Below, piece by piece: positions 14,005 through 26,376 of a stretch of 64,000 nt of DNA; the stretch's first letter is position 1; each line of letters opens with the position of its first letter. The translations under genes and the position numbers were made by a program. This stretch comes from Prosapia bicincta (Eukaryota; Arthropoda; Insecta; Hemiptera; Cercopidae): NCBI GenBank assembly GCA_036971475.1, contig JBAIZL010000001.1, forward strand, positions 101,264,850-101,328,849. The letters run 5' to 3'. The notes under the pieces were generated by a model. That model had not been told where the DNA came from, searched no databases, and was given only the letters and a program-made list of their open reading frames with translations.

Positions 14005-14158
14005 AGTAGCTGTTCTAGAAGAAACATATTTTACGTTATATTTTCACTATATGAAGAGCAGAGTGGTACAATATAATACAATGAAACTATTGAAAAACAA
14101 CCCCAATACCACAAAAATAATAAAAAAATAATTGACAATACAAATTAGCTAAGATTAA

Positions 14159-14340
14159 ACCCTTATGTACATTTCGATGAACATGTCATCATTATCAGAG
14201 GGTCTTATTACAAAATTACAATCTAGAAATCATAAGTTACAAACTATACTGACTAGGTCTGTTTGTTTTCTAGATTATGATTTTGTAAAAAGACCCTCTG
14301 ATGATGGTGACACGGTCATCGAAAGTGTACATAGGGTCTA
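14159..14340. repeat. Foldback element with hammerhead-like arms
   Basis: Arm 14161-14242 is largely complementary to 14269-14340. The plus strand of the right arm reads AGACCCT (14292-14298), CTGATGA (14299-14305), a six-pair stem (14307-14312 with 14316-14321), GAAA (14322-14325), then AGGGTCT (14334-14340), which closes the structure with AGACCCT. This is the layout of a type I hammerhead ribozyme, with one extra base before the second stem and a degenerate third stem. The minus strand of the left arm carries a second version, with a better third stem (ATG-TA-CAT) but CTGATAA in place of CTGATGA. Penelope-like retroelements are known to carry such ribozymes. Activity is not shown here. Confidence 0.7.
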
Positions 14341-14884
14341 AGAGTATTGGAGTTTTATTGTAATCTATTGTAGCACTGTGCTCTTGATATTGTGTGAGTG
14401 TTATTTTACTTATTAAGATAATTATCACCATTTAAATCTGAAACAAATCTATAGTGTGGCGTGACTAAATATTGGATGGGGTCCGAGGAAAGACAGAAAT
14501 TGGCCTTCCCATTTTGCCAACACACAATACAACTGTAGATTGCAGATGCCGTTGTTAGCCACGTTGCGTCCGACGGAAGGTTAACAACTAGTGTTGCTGA
14601 GAACTGTCCGTGCTCTGCAATTCAAAACCACGCTCGCTTCACAATAACTAATGTTCCCGCCAGCAACACATATAAATCTATTTCAACTGTACGAGATTAA
14701 TTATTCTCTAGGAAATATAAACTGTATCAAATTTTCTAAGGAAATTACTTCATACTCTGTACCGGAATAAAGATTTATAACTTCCTCAGAAGATATTGTT
14801 TTACTTTAAAGGTATATTTCATTTTTAATTAGAAAGAATAATAAATTTAATTTCATCTTAAAAACGGAAAAACTAGGTGTACAT
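14341..14884. other. Spacer, slightly less AT-rich
   Basis: 14455-14670 has near-balanced base composition but no recognisable ORF or repeat. Confidence 0.4.
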
Positions 14885-14990
14885 GATGATGTTGGTACTG
14901 TTTGCCAACGAAAAGCTTTGGATATAAATTAATAAATATTCTTGTATTTGAATAACCTATGTTGTTTTAAATTATTAAACAAGAAAACGT
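14885..14990 (+). repeat. Half copy of the 32.1-kb foldback family
   Basis: GATGATGTTGGTACTGTTT, CAACGAAAAGCTTT, TAAATTAATAAATATTCTTG and AATAACCTATGTTGTTTTA match 32144-32228, continuing through TTAAACAAGAAAAC. Only one arm of the palindrome is present, and the copy runs up to a (TA)n tract. Confidence 0.85.
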
Positions 14991-14993
14991 ATT

Positions 14994-14995
<2 letters not shown>

Positions 14996-15053
<58 letters not shown>

Positions 15054-15063
15054 GGAGAGAGGG
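14996..15063. repeat. (TA)n followed by GA-rich tract
   Basis: A TA run to about 15040, then a short GAGAGAGGGAGAGAG tract. It sits at the end of the half foldback copy. Confidence 0.95.
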
Positions 15064-15743
15064 GGTTAGAGAGACTATGCACTTGTTTCTGATTCGATAT
15101 TTTTCTTAGTCATGCAGTGTTTACAGAGAAATGGGTCATTTGCTACTCGTTAGTTTTTTGTTGTAAACCAAACAAATCATCGTGTACATACAAGGAACAA
15201 TCAAGCATATTCAACGTACTCTAGCACTAGTACGAAGTGTTTTACGTATTGTACTGATTTATTATGAAACAAAGTGTGGCCCAATAGTTTTAAACAATAT
15301 TATTCCTACGTTTGTGTGTGTCTATTGTGGGCTTATTTCAAATCTTTCTGCTTATAATTAAATTAAATACAAGTTTTACTTACAAATTACAGGTATTTGG
15401 TAATAATTTATCCAAGTTAAATTTTGTCAACCCTTAACATGACGTGCTTTTCGTACTGATGTTTGCGTATTTCGTCAAACATTAATGCCGATACCGGTCA
15501 AGGATTTGTTTAATTAATTTTTCAGTTCCAATTACATAAGATCCACTAAATTTTACAACTACATTTACTACTACTAAATTTAACACCCTACAAGTTTTAA
15601 AATAATTTCATAATAACAGGGCCACTGAAATCCAGGCGAAAAAAATCCTGCCGTAATTAAAAAGCTAGGTTAAGTTGAAAAGCTTTTCCAGACCTATGAT
15701 TATATGAGAGTTTTTCATTTTCTTCATATAAGGAACAGACCCT

Positions 15744-15749
<6 letters not shown>
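15064..15749. other. AT-rich spacer, nothing recognised
   Basis: No coding or repeat signal was seen. Confidence 0.45.

Positions 15750-15789
<40 letters not shown>
15750..15789. repeat. (TA)n microsatellite
   Basis: About 20 TA units, followed by TTTATTTATTTATT. 15790-16274 then holds nothing recognised. Confidence 0.95.
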
Positions 15790-15793
<4 letters not shown>

Positions 15794-16274
15794 TTATTTA
15801 TTATAATGTACTATTACTTTAAATGTTTTGCAGGTTTTTCCACTCTAAGGGAATCAAATTATTACACAGCTGCTTGTTTTTACAATAACTGATTTTAATT
15901 TTGAGTTAAAAACTGTGGCATTTGCAGGTAGTTATAGTACATTTTTAGTTTTAACTAACTCTAATTTTCCGGTAACTAAACTCTTACATTTATTATTAAA
16001 TTAAAAACTTTATTAAATGTCCTTAATTATTTTTAAAAAACGTTTTTGCTGAAAACTGAACGCTATTATCAGCCTAGAAATATTAATAGAATGTCAACTG
16101 AAGTGAAGGTAACGAAAATACATTTTCCTACTCTTATAAGGTAATAAGTACAAAGATATATTCTGATGATTACAATCAATGAATAGGTCACGTCGACCTA
16201 GTAGCCTTATCTCACTTTAGCTACATGTGTATTGTTATCGGGATATATTCCTTTGGTAATAGTTGATGTGGGGG

Positions 16275-16381
16275 ATGTAAATGAAGGACTTTTGAGATAA
16301 CTAAGGTCAGAGGTAGAATGCGCTGGCATCGGTCCAGGATATCTTCATTGTCTCAAATCTCTCCACACCCCTCCCACGGGG
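16275..16381 (-). repeat. Dispersed repeat fragment, copy 2
   Basis: Reverse-complement match to 5369-5470, including CATCGGTCCAGGATATCTTC and GTAAATGAAGGACTTTTGA. Confidence 0.85.
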
Positions 16382-17751
16382 ATTGCATTGCAGGCTTTAT
16401 CACTACTACTGATTGTTGATATATCTTCATAGAACAAACATTCTAGACAGAGAAGATATCAAATTGAATACTGAATGTGTTAGAAGAGTTGTTTTATTTT
16501 TGCTGAAAATAGAAACACTTGGTTACAAATTACATTTGCTTATGAATATTTTCTCATCAGAAAAAGAATTCTAAAACACAATGTTATAATTATGATTTGT
16601 TGCAGATATCAGCTCAAACGTGACTGCTATTTTAAATCACGACCTGTAATTGCAATGACCTCTACCACTAATTTCCAGTTATCTGCTCTTAAAACCATCT
16701 CCACCTACTACCACTATTTATGGAAGAAAATGGAAGTTTTCAATGGCGAGATCTGCTGAATTCGTTAATATCCCAGCGTCTATTGCGATCGTTTTCTTGA
16801 TAGTTCCATCTTGACGAGATGTAATTTCCATAGAAAGATTAGCTTTAATAAGGTTTTATACGTTTCGGAGTAATATCAGCCTTCAAATGTTCTAATCCAA
16901 CTTTCAACTCGCTCATAACGACACCGGTTTTACCTTCCATGTGCTTCTAATATTATGCTCTAGATATTTACTATGAAATACCCTAGTTTCCCTTTACTTA
17001 ATGTTTTAGAAACACTGCAAAACCGTTCGATTTATCTCATAAAATACCTTCCGTTTAAAACTTTGAAATATCAAACATTATTTTGATTACCATTTTCTCA
17101 TTTCCTTAAATTCTGTACTAGTATCAATTTTATTTTCGATTTTTAATTTCTCCCATAGTTCTCAATCGCTTTTCGAATTGACCCCCTTGCCCACAATTTC
17201 TCTTCCGAGTTTTGATTTCTTCTTCTATTGGGGTCTACGTATGTTTACCACTATTCATTATATCGTCCTTTATTCCATTATTTTTAATTCCCCCTATTAT
17301 TAATATCTCTCATTATTAGATTTTAATATCTGATCTTATATCTCGTTTCGGTTTATATTCTTAATTATTTCCTACATTCTTCCTTTCGTAAGTTTTCTAG
17401 TATTATTAATATCCCCGTTATTATAATTATCCTTAATAATATTTGTTTTTTGAGCCTATTACGCATTTGTAATTGAAAACGCCTGTTATATCAGAGTAAA
17501 TTCTTTCATAGTTTCCTATCGATGATCGAAGCTATTTTAATGAAAAATAGGAAGTACAATAAAGCTCCCAAAGGGGTTTGTAATTATATTTCATCGTTAA
17601 CAGAAATCAAATAGATTTTTGTAATTATTCGAAAATCCAAGATGCAACTGCAGATTTTCAGTACGCTTATGAAGCTCCTACCCGTTATGAAGATTAGCTA
17701 ATGTACCGGAGGAAAGGGTTGTACAAAATATGATTGTTGTGATGTCAGCGG
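16382..17751. other. Spacer, locally pyrimidine-rich
   Basis: 17100-17460 is rich in TTTCTCC and ATTATTAATAT words on the plus strand. No ORF or RNA gene was recognised. Confidence 0.45.
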
Positions 17752-18078
17752 TCTTCCTGCTTGGTTAGCCCATCTCGTCCAGCATCACATAACTGAATAC
17801 ACCCAGGGCACGAACGTTCTGTAACCACGAATCCAGTCTCAAGTTGTGGCTGCTGGAACGATCTTCCTGCTTGGTTAGCGCATCTCGTCCAGCATCACAT
17901 AACTGAATACACCCAGGGCACGAACGTTCTGTAACCACTAATCCAGTCTCAAGTTGTGCCTGCTGGAACGATCTTCCTGCTTGGTTAGCCCATCTCGTCC
18001 AGCATCACATAGCTGAATACACCCAAGGCACGAACGTTCTGTAACCACGAATCCAGTCTCAAGCTATTGGCTGCTCGC
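17752..18078. repeat. Tandem repeat, 110-bp unit, 3 copies
   Basis: Units start at 17752, 17862 and 17972 with TCTTCCTGCTTGGTTAGC and are nearly identical (for example GTAACCACGAATCC against GTAACCACTAATCC). The unit is less AT-rich than its surroundings. No ORF crosses the units. Confidence 0.97.
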
Positions 18079-19619
18079 CCAATCCAGGACCTTGATTATA
18101 ATACCCATGCTATCTATTCTAATTATAATGTTCGTCATTGTTTCATAATGGAAAAATAAATGTTACGTAAACCGTTTTATACAAAGTGAAAGTGGCAAAA
18201 CAATTATTTAATCATTTCCATTTGATATAAACCCTCAAGTATTACTATATAATTGGATAACGTTTTATTAACGAAACCTTTCAGGTACATAAATCGTACC
18301 TTATAACAAGACCCTGTACAAATTATTAAGGAATTCAATATTGCGTATTCTTACCAATCATAAAACGTTCTATTTGAAGCACATGTAAATACTTTAATTT
18401 AAAAATCATAATTGAATTTTAATACTTTTTAAATAAACGTTTTCAACAGAAATTATAATAATTTTAATTGAATTCCTTTGTTTAGAATAATTACAGCGGA
18501 ATAGAAATGTAAGTATTTTCTTTGAATCCTTAGAAACACAAAGGAAAAGAGCAATTAAATTAACTTTGTCCTGGAGAGGTGTTGAGGAAAATGAAAGAGG
18601 TTGAGAAAGTTGTGGTAAGATGAAAGAGTTGCCCGGGTCTGCGCAAAGTGGCTGCATTTCTAGAGTCTCTTTTTTGTTGTATAGGTATCTTTTTTAGTTT
18701 ATGATATGACTCGTGTATATATATATATATATAACAGGTATTATTATCAGGTTTTAAATATCCAAAGCGAGATCAACGTGTTCAATCGTATAATTTTTCA
18801 ACTAATATTTAATCCAACTTCACCATAAATTCAATTAATTATATTTACTTTGAAAATAAAAAAAACTTGTTGGCACAGATTCAGAAACAATTTACAATTT
18901 GATTCATGTGTGTTGTCAACAAATTAAAGTTTATTAAAATGGAAGATGAAGATCACTGTCTACGTTGAAATTTTCAATGTAATTTATAATCTACGTAGCA
19001 ATCAGTAGTTCTCTTATCGATACTTCCACGTATGTTTTGAATACCTCTCTTAAAAAAAGCATTTCACTTAATTTATTCACGCCCGGGGTAGCTTACTGCT
19101 GGTTGCAGAGCTCCTTTACTATACAGAATACAACATGGAATACGTATATCTAAAACAACTGTATTGCATACAATAGGAAGGCACGATGTTATCAAAGCGT
19201 GACGCTACCAGTCCAGTATTTCTTTAATATCAAAACTGAAAACAAAAATGTGTACAATACCTGTATTGTTCGCAAGCAGAGAGGGAAGTAATAAAGTTAC
19301 TCCGGGGGGGATGATTAATGGGGGTGGTTTCGGGAACAATAGAACCCGAGCTGGCAGCAAGCCAAATGAATCTATCTGTAATGAAAATATCGCAATATAC
19401 GGAAAATATCGGAACCTGTTGTGACAGGAAAGTAATAAGAGTTGTGCAAAGTTTGCGCAAATGTTCTTCTAAAGATAGATATCTGCGAATAGAAAAATTA
19501 ATTCTTAACTAAAAATAATGGCACATAGATTGTGCCTTAGGTTGTAAGCCCATTTTAAGTAAAAACCAATACACGAAATTTAAATGCAATTCTTTTTATA
19601 AACTCCTTATAAAATTCTT
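18079..19619. other. AT-rich spacer with one short (TA)n
   Basis: A short TA run lies at about 18713-18733. Opposed ORFs at 19230-19460 (minus) and 19318-19512 (plus) are unrecognised. Confidence 0.45.
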
Positions 19620-19925
19620 TAATTTTGTAGTCCATTACGTTCGGTGAATATTATTAATCATTTAAACAATAGTTTATGACTATCCGAACTTTATATTTAG
19701 TAAATTAGTTAAAACTTACTGAGACAGAACGTTTTCAATCGCTTTGTGCCGATCTTCATCAGTGTCTTCTGCTTGGAGATAAAACCGTCACCGCTTGACC
19801 CAACATCTCCAAGCAGAAAACACTGAGGAAGATCGGCACATAGCGATCGAAAACGTTCTGTCTCAGTAAGTTTTAACAAATATACTAAATATAAAGTTTG
19901 GATAGTCATAAACTAATATTTAAGT
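19620..19925. repeat. Foldback element with hammerhead-like motif
   Basis: Arm 19661-19780 is complementary to arm 19805-19922 with a short loop near 19781-19804, forming a near-perfect hairpin. The right arm reads CTGAGGA (19823-19829), one base, stem GATCG/CGATC (19831-19835 with 19844-19848), then GAAAAC and a downstream GTC, again hammerhead-like but degenerate. Its outer left sequence (19621-19690, containing AATAGTTTATGACTATCCG) recurs at 30842-30880 and 34424-34480. Confidence 0.8.
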
Positions 19926-20095
19926 CCTTATAAAAGATACTATAAACTCATACTCTTGTATATAAGTGAAATTAAAGTGTACGTAATAAATATGACGTAT
20001 AAGAGAATAATTATGCATGTTTAATTTGGAATACTTAAAGTTAGATTAATTTTAAATATTGTTCCTAAAATATTAAGATTATACATTTGATTAAC

Positions 20096-20521
20096 CAAGA
20101 TAGGTAACGTGTACACCATTACACCTCCTTTATACCTGTGACAGGAGCTGTCTTACTTAGACCAAGCAACGCCTTACTAGGACCATGCGGTAATCAAGAT
20201 AGGTAACGTGTACACCATTACACCTCCTTTATACCTGTGACAGGAGCTGTCTTACTTAGACCAAGCAACGCCTTACTAGGACCATGCGGTAATCAAGATA
20301 GGTAACGTGTACACCATTACACCTCCTTTATACCTGTGACAGGAGCTGTCTTACTTAGACCAAGCAACGCCTTACTAGGACCATGCGGTAATCAAGGTAA
20401 CGTGTACACCATTTCACCTCCTTTATACATGTGACAGGAGCTGTCTTACTTAGACCAAGCAACGTTTTACTAGGACCATGCGGTAATCAAGATAGGTAAC
20501 GTGTACACCATTACACCTCCA
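20096..20521. repeat. Tandem repeat, 99-bp unit, about 4.3 copies
   Basis: AGGTAACGTGTACACCATT recurs at 20102, 20201, 20300, 20395 and 20494. One unit lacks four bases. Each unit contains the palindromic word GTGTACAC and the inverted repeat GACAG-GAG-CTGTC. Confidence 0.97.
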
Positions 20522-21921
20522 TTATTGTCCATTATTACCCAAGGTTTCACAATACGTACTTATTTCAGCAAGCTTAGAAACCCTTGGGGCTGATAAACAA
20601 ACAAATTCTCTGGCAATAGCACTGGTAGAACCTAAGTCATTAAGGTTAGTATTAAAAGGTCCCTATCTACAATACCCTATAACGGTACAACACTAGTAGT
20701 GTTGGGTTTATCCACTATGCCCTTAATCAGCCCCCTTTTATTATTTTCACTCAAAAATATTATTGAGATTTCGTTTACAACCAAAATAAAAATAACTAGA
20801 CATTATATAATTAACACTTAAGTTGAAACTTGAAATAAATTATGTTTTTAAAGTTATTTTGTATTCCCTTTTTGAACTTAAAATTGTGATTGTTAGTTCC
20901 TTTTCTGTAAATCTTTCAAATTTTGTCAATATACATATTTCCTTTTCCAAACGTTTCACTTAAGCGTAAGGTGATTCAGTGTACAAGAATTCAGCGTAAT
21001 TCTATGTAGCTCAAAAGTACAAAAGCTAGTATAAATTAAATGAAATGGAAAATTAAAAAAAAAATTACTCTTTAGAGATTTCTCGCTTAGAGTTTAGAAC
21101 TGAAAAAAGTCGTTCACAAACATCATCTTTTTTCTGGAAAAAGTCCTCAGAGAAAACATAACTATATACCTACTCTTCCAAAGAAACGACAAAAAAATAC
21201 ACACAACAGAAACTTAGAGTTAGGTATATGGACATGAGTTAGGTATATGGATAGTTAATAGAAAATTGGTTTAGAAAGCGAAGTATGATATAAACCGGAC
21301 TCAAATACTTCACAATAGACTTATATACTCGTATATTGTTAAGAATAAAGGGAAAAAGGTTAAACAGAACTCATGCAGGAAGTGTCGAGGGACAAAGGAA
21401 ACAACTATGGCAGATAGTAGGAGCATTATATTAAAAGAATTTCATAGACAAATTTTTTTATCATAGTATAAAACCTTCCACTTACATAATCTAGTCTTTA
21501 AGACATTTTTTAAAAGTTGGTTGACCCCTCACTAAAACTGCAGCCCAATACACAAGCTCTGCAAATGTATGTACCTATATGGAACCATTAGCGGACTGTA
21601 AACGACTTCCGAAGTGAGTAGCCGCCTTTTCTAATCCCAGTTGCGAATACACCAACTTCAGGTAAGCGATCCTCCTCATATGATACCGTAATGTCACTCT
21701 TATATGCAGTATCAGGGGGCACAATATATTTATGCCTAGTTCCTACCTTCTTTATTTTTCATCCTCCTTCGTACAAAGGGATTGGCGCTAAGACGGACAC
21801 CTTTTTATGACCCTGATAGTGATCCGGCTTATGGTCCCGCAAAAGTGATACCATGAAGTCCCTGAAACATTATACCAGGGGCTTTTATGCTACTACTTTA
21901 ATCCTGAATGAATTCATAATC
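20522..21921. other. Spacer, nothing recognised
   Basis: AT-rich, with a slightly GC-richer stretch at about 21540-21900 that carries no recognisable ORF or repeat. Confidence 0.45.
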
Positions 21922-23336
21922 TTTCCCTATTACTCGTAGGCCATTGTAATCATAATGGCTTATTGATTTTCCTATTCGTAGGTCATGGAAATTATAATAG
22001 CTTATGGTTTTCCTTATTCTTCGTAGGTCAAGGTAATCATACTGACGTATCACTTTTCCTCTTCTTCGTAGGTCATGGAAATTATAATAGCTTATGGTTT
22101 TTCCTATTCTTCGTAGGTCAAGGTAATAATAATGGCTTATGGCTTTTCCTATTCTTCGTAGGTCATGGTAATCATAATGGCATATGGCTTTTCCTATTCT
22201 TCGTAGGCCATTGTAACCATACTGACTTGTCGCTTTTCCTATTCTTTGTAGGCCATTGTTCCCATACTGACTTGCCGCTTTTCCTATTCTTCGTAGGCCA
22301 TTGTAACCATACTGACTTGTCGCTTTTCCTATTCTTCGTAGGTCATGAAAATTATAATGGCATATGGTTTTTCCTATTCTTCGTAGGTCATGGAAATTAT
22401 AATAGCTTATGGTTTTTCCTATTCTTCGTATGTCAAGGTAATCATAATGGCATATGGCTTTTCCTATTCTTCGTAGGCCATTGTAACCATACTGACTTGT
22501 CGCTTTTCCTATTTTTCGTAGGTCATGGAAATTATAATGACTTATGGCTTTTCCTATTTTTCGTAGGTCGTGGTAACCATACTGACCTGTCGCTTTTCCT
22601 ATTCTCCGTAGGTCGTGGTAACCATACTGACTTGTCGCTTTTCCTATTCTTCGCAGGTCAAGGTAATTATAATGGCATATGGCTTTTCCTATTCTTCGTA
22701 GGCCATTGTAACCATACTGACTTGTCGCTTTTCCTATTCTTCGTAGGTCATGGAAATTATAATGGCTTATGGCTTTTCCTATTCTTCGTAGGTCAAGGTA
22801 ATCATAATGGCTTATGGCTTTTCCTATGCTTCGTAGGCCATTGTAACCATACTGACTTGTCGCTTTTCCTATTCTTCGTAGGTCATGGAAATTATAATGG
22901 CTTATGGCTTTTCCTATTCTTCGTAGGTCGTGGTAATCATATTGACTTATGGCTTTTCCTATTCTTCGTAGGTCAAGGTAATTATAATGGCTTATAGCTT
23001 TTCCTATGCTTCGTAGGCCATTGTAACCATACTGACTTGTCGCTTTTCCTAATCGTCGTAGGTCATGGAAATTATAATGGCTTATGGCTTTTCCTATTCT
23101 TCGTAGGCCATGCTTATCATACTGTCTTATCGCTTTTCCTGTTCTTGAAAGTCATACTATTCACACTGGCTTATCACTTCTCCTATTCTTTGTTATTTAT
23201 GTATGTTATTTATACTGGTTCATCACTTTTCCAATTCTTTTCAGGCTATGCAAGTCATACTGGCTTATCACTTTTCCTATTGTTTGTAGGCTGTGCTATT
23301 TATACTGGTTTATTGTTTTCCTATTCTTCGTGCGCC
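21922..23336. repeat. Minisatellite, 45-bp unit, about 31 copies
   Basis: The core unit is GTAGGTCATGGAAATTATAA followed by TGGCTTATGG, CTTTTCCTAT and TCTTC (45 bases). Two monomer types alternate: one with GGAAATTATAATGGCTTATGG and one with TGTAACCATACTGACTTGTCG. In the right half, B-A-A-like triplets recur, a hint of a 135-bp higher-order repeat. Because 45 is a multiple of three, a 344-codon frame stays open (21963-22997), reading FVGHGNYNGLWLFLF-like 15-residue repeats. No start context, no flanking exon and both amino-acid-changing and silent variants argue that it is non-coding. Units decay toward 23150-23336. Confidence 0.95.
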
Positions 23337-26198
23337 AGAATAATCGTACCAGCTTATAGATTTTTAAATAGAGTTAAAAAAATTAATAATTCTGGATCAT
23401 ATACAATAAAGATAACATATTCGGTTGGATTTTATTTAGACTTATTAAATCTCCCTGCATACAACCTATTAAGTGTTAGGTTTGGACTAAACACTTTGCC
23501 ACAGTGTTAAGGCTGTTCCTACAGCCGGACATAGAGTCCATAACGTAGAAGAATTTCCGCTTCCGTTCTATTAAACGTGTGACTTTATCGAACCTACAAC
23601 GCAAGGTGTTTTCAGAACAAGTTTGACCCAGTTCGATAAGATTCAAGTTTACTTTATCGTAAATTAAGTGTTTTTTTAACGTGACATATATGTTTCACGA
23701 CACTAAAGAAGAACGAGAAGGAAATTTATAAGGTTAATTATAAAGGCGAACAGAAAATGTAACCATCAAAGGGGATCGATCCGTGCAGCCTAATACAAGT
23801 TTCGATCAGTAATATTTCCAACACACGAATCTACAATATCCTTTCCTAAACTTTTACTAGCTCTAATTAGCTCAACATAAATCTGTATTATAAAGCGAAA
23901 GTTTACCACCCAACATCTACTTACTCATTTTATTTTTTCTATAACCGATAATATTTATTGTTTAAATAGGCCGCGATAAAAGAAAACTTTCCAGTTGTGC
24001 ACAACCCTCCCTACTGCTCACATTTTCATACTTTATGAATGAGGAGGAGATTCAATGGCACAATTCCAAACAGCTGTTCTTGTAAGCTTGACACATATTT
24101 CAAAACATGCAGTTTTATAGTTCCGAAGTGTTTTTGCGAAGCATTTTTTAATGTTATGAAGATGTTGATCTTTAACATAATTCTATTTACTGGTTAAATT
24201 TTACTTTAGAAAGGAGTATTATAATAAAATGTATTAGGAATATTTTATATCTCCTTTATTAGTTGATTATAATATTATTACTGATTTCACTTGAACTGGT
24301 AATACGAGTAAACAAAAACATTATTTTATAGACGAAACATAGACAAAATATTTATTTTTTTGTAGTTTTAATGCGATCAGTCAATATGGTTATTATTGCC
24401 TCTGAAATATAGGAAAAGATTGTGAATATAGGAGAGATTAAGGTAAAACCATAATAACACGACTGGTAGAGAATAGGCCATGTATAAGCATTACACTCCA
24501 TATTAGGGATATGTTTATTGAAGGGTGAATGGGAATAAAAAGAATCTACGATAATGATTCCCTGGGATTAGAAATTCCATAAATAAGGCATCGCTTGGGG
24601 CTTTTTACTTGTAGTAGCCTAGCCCGGTATTCCACTCGGAGGTAAAATGAGGAGTGTATCTCCTACTCGCCAAATATTTAATTGAACCTCTTATAACCAG
24701 GGCAAAGACGACACACGGTGTTTCTACAATACACATAAACCTTTTAAACTACTGATTGCAGTTAGATCAAAACGATTATCTAAAGGCGCAACACTACTGC
24801 TCTACAAGCACATTCACACGTACATGCACAAGAACGCGCGCGCACACACACTTCTTGTTCTATTGAATCAAAAATATGCATAAATTTTAAATAAATTTTG
24901 ATCAACGTAACTGCTTGGTCGAGAAAAATAAAGACTTTTTCACCAATATTCTGAAAATCGAGCATAAACCATTTGTTTAATATTTTAAGAAGTAGGCCTA
25001 GAAGCTTTCACATGTTTAAAACCATTGCCCTAATTATTTTATATCTCACTATATTTATAATCAAAATTTAACTAAAGGCGGCGACTTAATGGAATTCCGC
25101 AGCATTTTGCAGAGTTTTGCACTAGTTTACTGCTTTGTTCAAAGCTTTGTGATACAAAGTGTCCTAGATGTTGTAGACGGTACTTGTGCACTAAGCTATG
25201 CGAAACGCGTGTCATGAGGTAATATAAATAAACCTCAAGATGAACAAGGAAATATGTTTTGTTCAGGTTCAAAGAGAAAAGCACTTAACTGCCCAGACAT
25301 AGACCTGGAGTAAGGAAAGGAAACCTATTTGGATACTTCAGTTAATTTACAATCTTTAAAAACTATAGTTTTTTATAACCTTTTCTTTCTGCAGATAATT
25401 TTTGCAGGGACTACCTATAAAAAGTTCATGAATGATTATTAAAAAAATATTAAAATTTAATTTTTGAGAGGAAATAAATAAATATTATCAGCCTGCCAAC
25501 ATGCTGGAAATTTTGTAATTCTATGAGACACTACGTCCCATCAGTACGCGAAACAAATATCAGGGTCGAGAACCTGATCCGAAGAGTAGTTTTAAAGTAA
25601 CATTATTTTTTATTATTACATTTCTCACACAAATTAAATATCTCACAAATCATTTTAATTAGAGAACTTCATGTATTTCTAATGTTTATCAACACAAAAT
25701 TAAGCTTTAATTAATAAGTTTCAAATAAGTTTTAATTATATAAATCTTAATAATTCTATAATTTTTTTAATCAATTTTTTATTTTATTTTATTACCTTGG
25801 CTTCTACTTTTAATAAAAAAAATATATAAATATGTAAAACATTTATAGGAAAATAGGCTTTTGTTTAATAAATTGTGAAAGTAATACTAGCCAGTATGAT
25901 AATTACAATCAATATAGCTTATTAGTTATATTTTTATCACAGAATAATATTTAGATCAAGAAACTAATCATCTGAGCCTTGTATTACAAGAAGGTCGGTA
26001 CTTTTACAGGACTCGTAAAACTTACGGAAACCTACTCTTTATCGGGGTCTAAACGATACACATTAAAGTAACCGAATAAAAATTAATATCGCTGAATACG
26101 TTTCTTCTGCATAAACAGTTCCTCCACAACTAATAATTTTATAGCGCTTCCACAACCCCTGCATCTGATAAAACGCAGTTATTATTAAAAAAACAAGA
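23337..26198. other. AT-rich spacer, nothing recognised
   Basis: Small ORFs (24780-24965 and 25072-25284, both minus) are unrecognised. A short CACA/CGCG-rich patch lies near 24805-24852. Confidence 0.45.
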
Positions 26199-26376
26199 CT
26201 ATAATGAACAAAGGTCGCTGATTGCAATGCTGAACGAAATTAAAAATTATTCCAACAAAAATTTCCTCTCCTGCGGAAAGTTAATAACGATAATGGTAGC
26301 CGTGCTCCGGAGGGATATTTAGGTTTCCCGCGTAATTTGTGAAAGCCTGAAAAATATTCTGCTGAGTAATTTGAAT
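26199..26376 (+). repeat. Short conserved dispersed family (type A), copy 1
   Basis: High similarity to the minus strand of 53817-53984 and weaker similarity to 33358-33531. Shared words include AATTAAAAATTATT, CAACAAAAATTYCCTCTC, CCGGAGGGATATTTAGGTTTCC-like (CTGG variant in the other copy) and GAAAGCCTGA. It has no ORF and no clear terminal repeats. Confidence 0.85.

Noticed and set aside
19849..19866. Active hammerhead in the 19.7-kb foldback
   Set aside because: An extra A in the GAAA segment and no pairing first stem. Kept only as a hammerhead-like motif.
21963..22997. 344-codon protein with 15-residue repeats
   Set aside because: The unit length is a multiple of three, the composition is hydrophobic low-complexity, the frame dies inside the array and there is no promoter or exon context.
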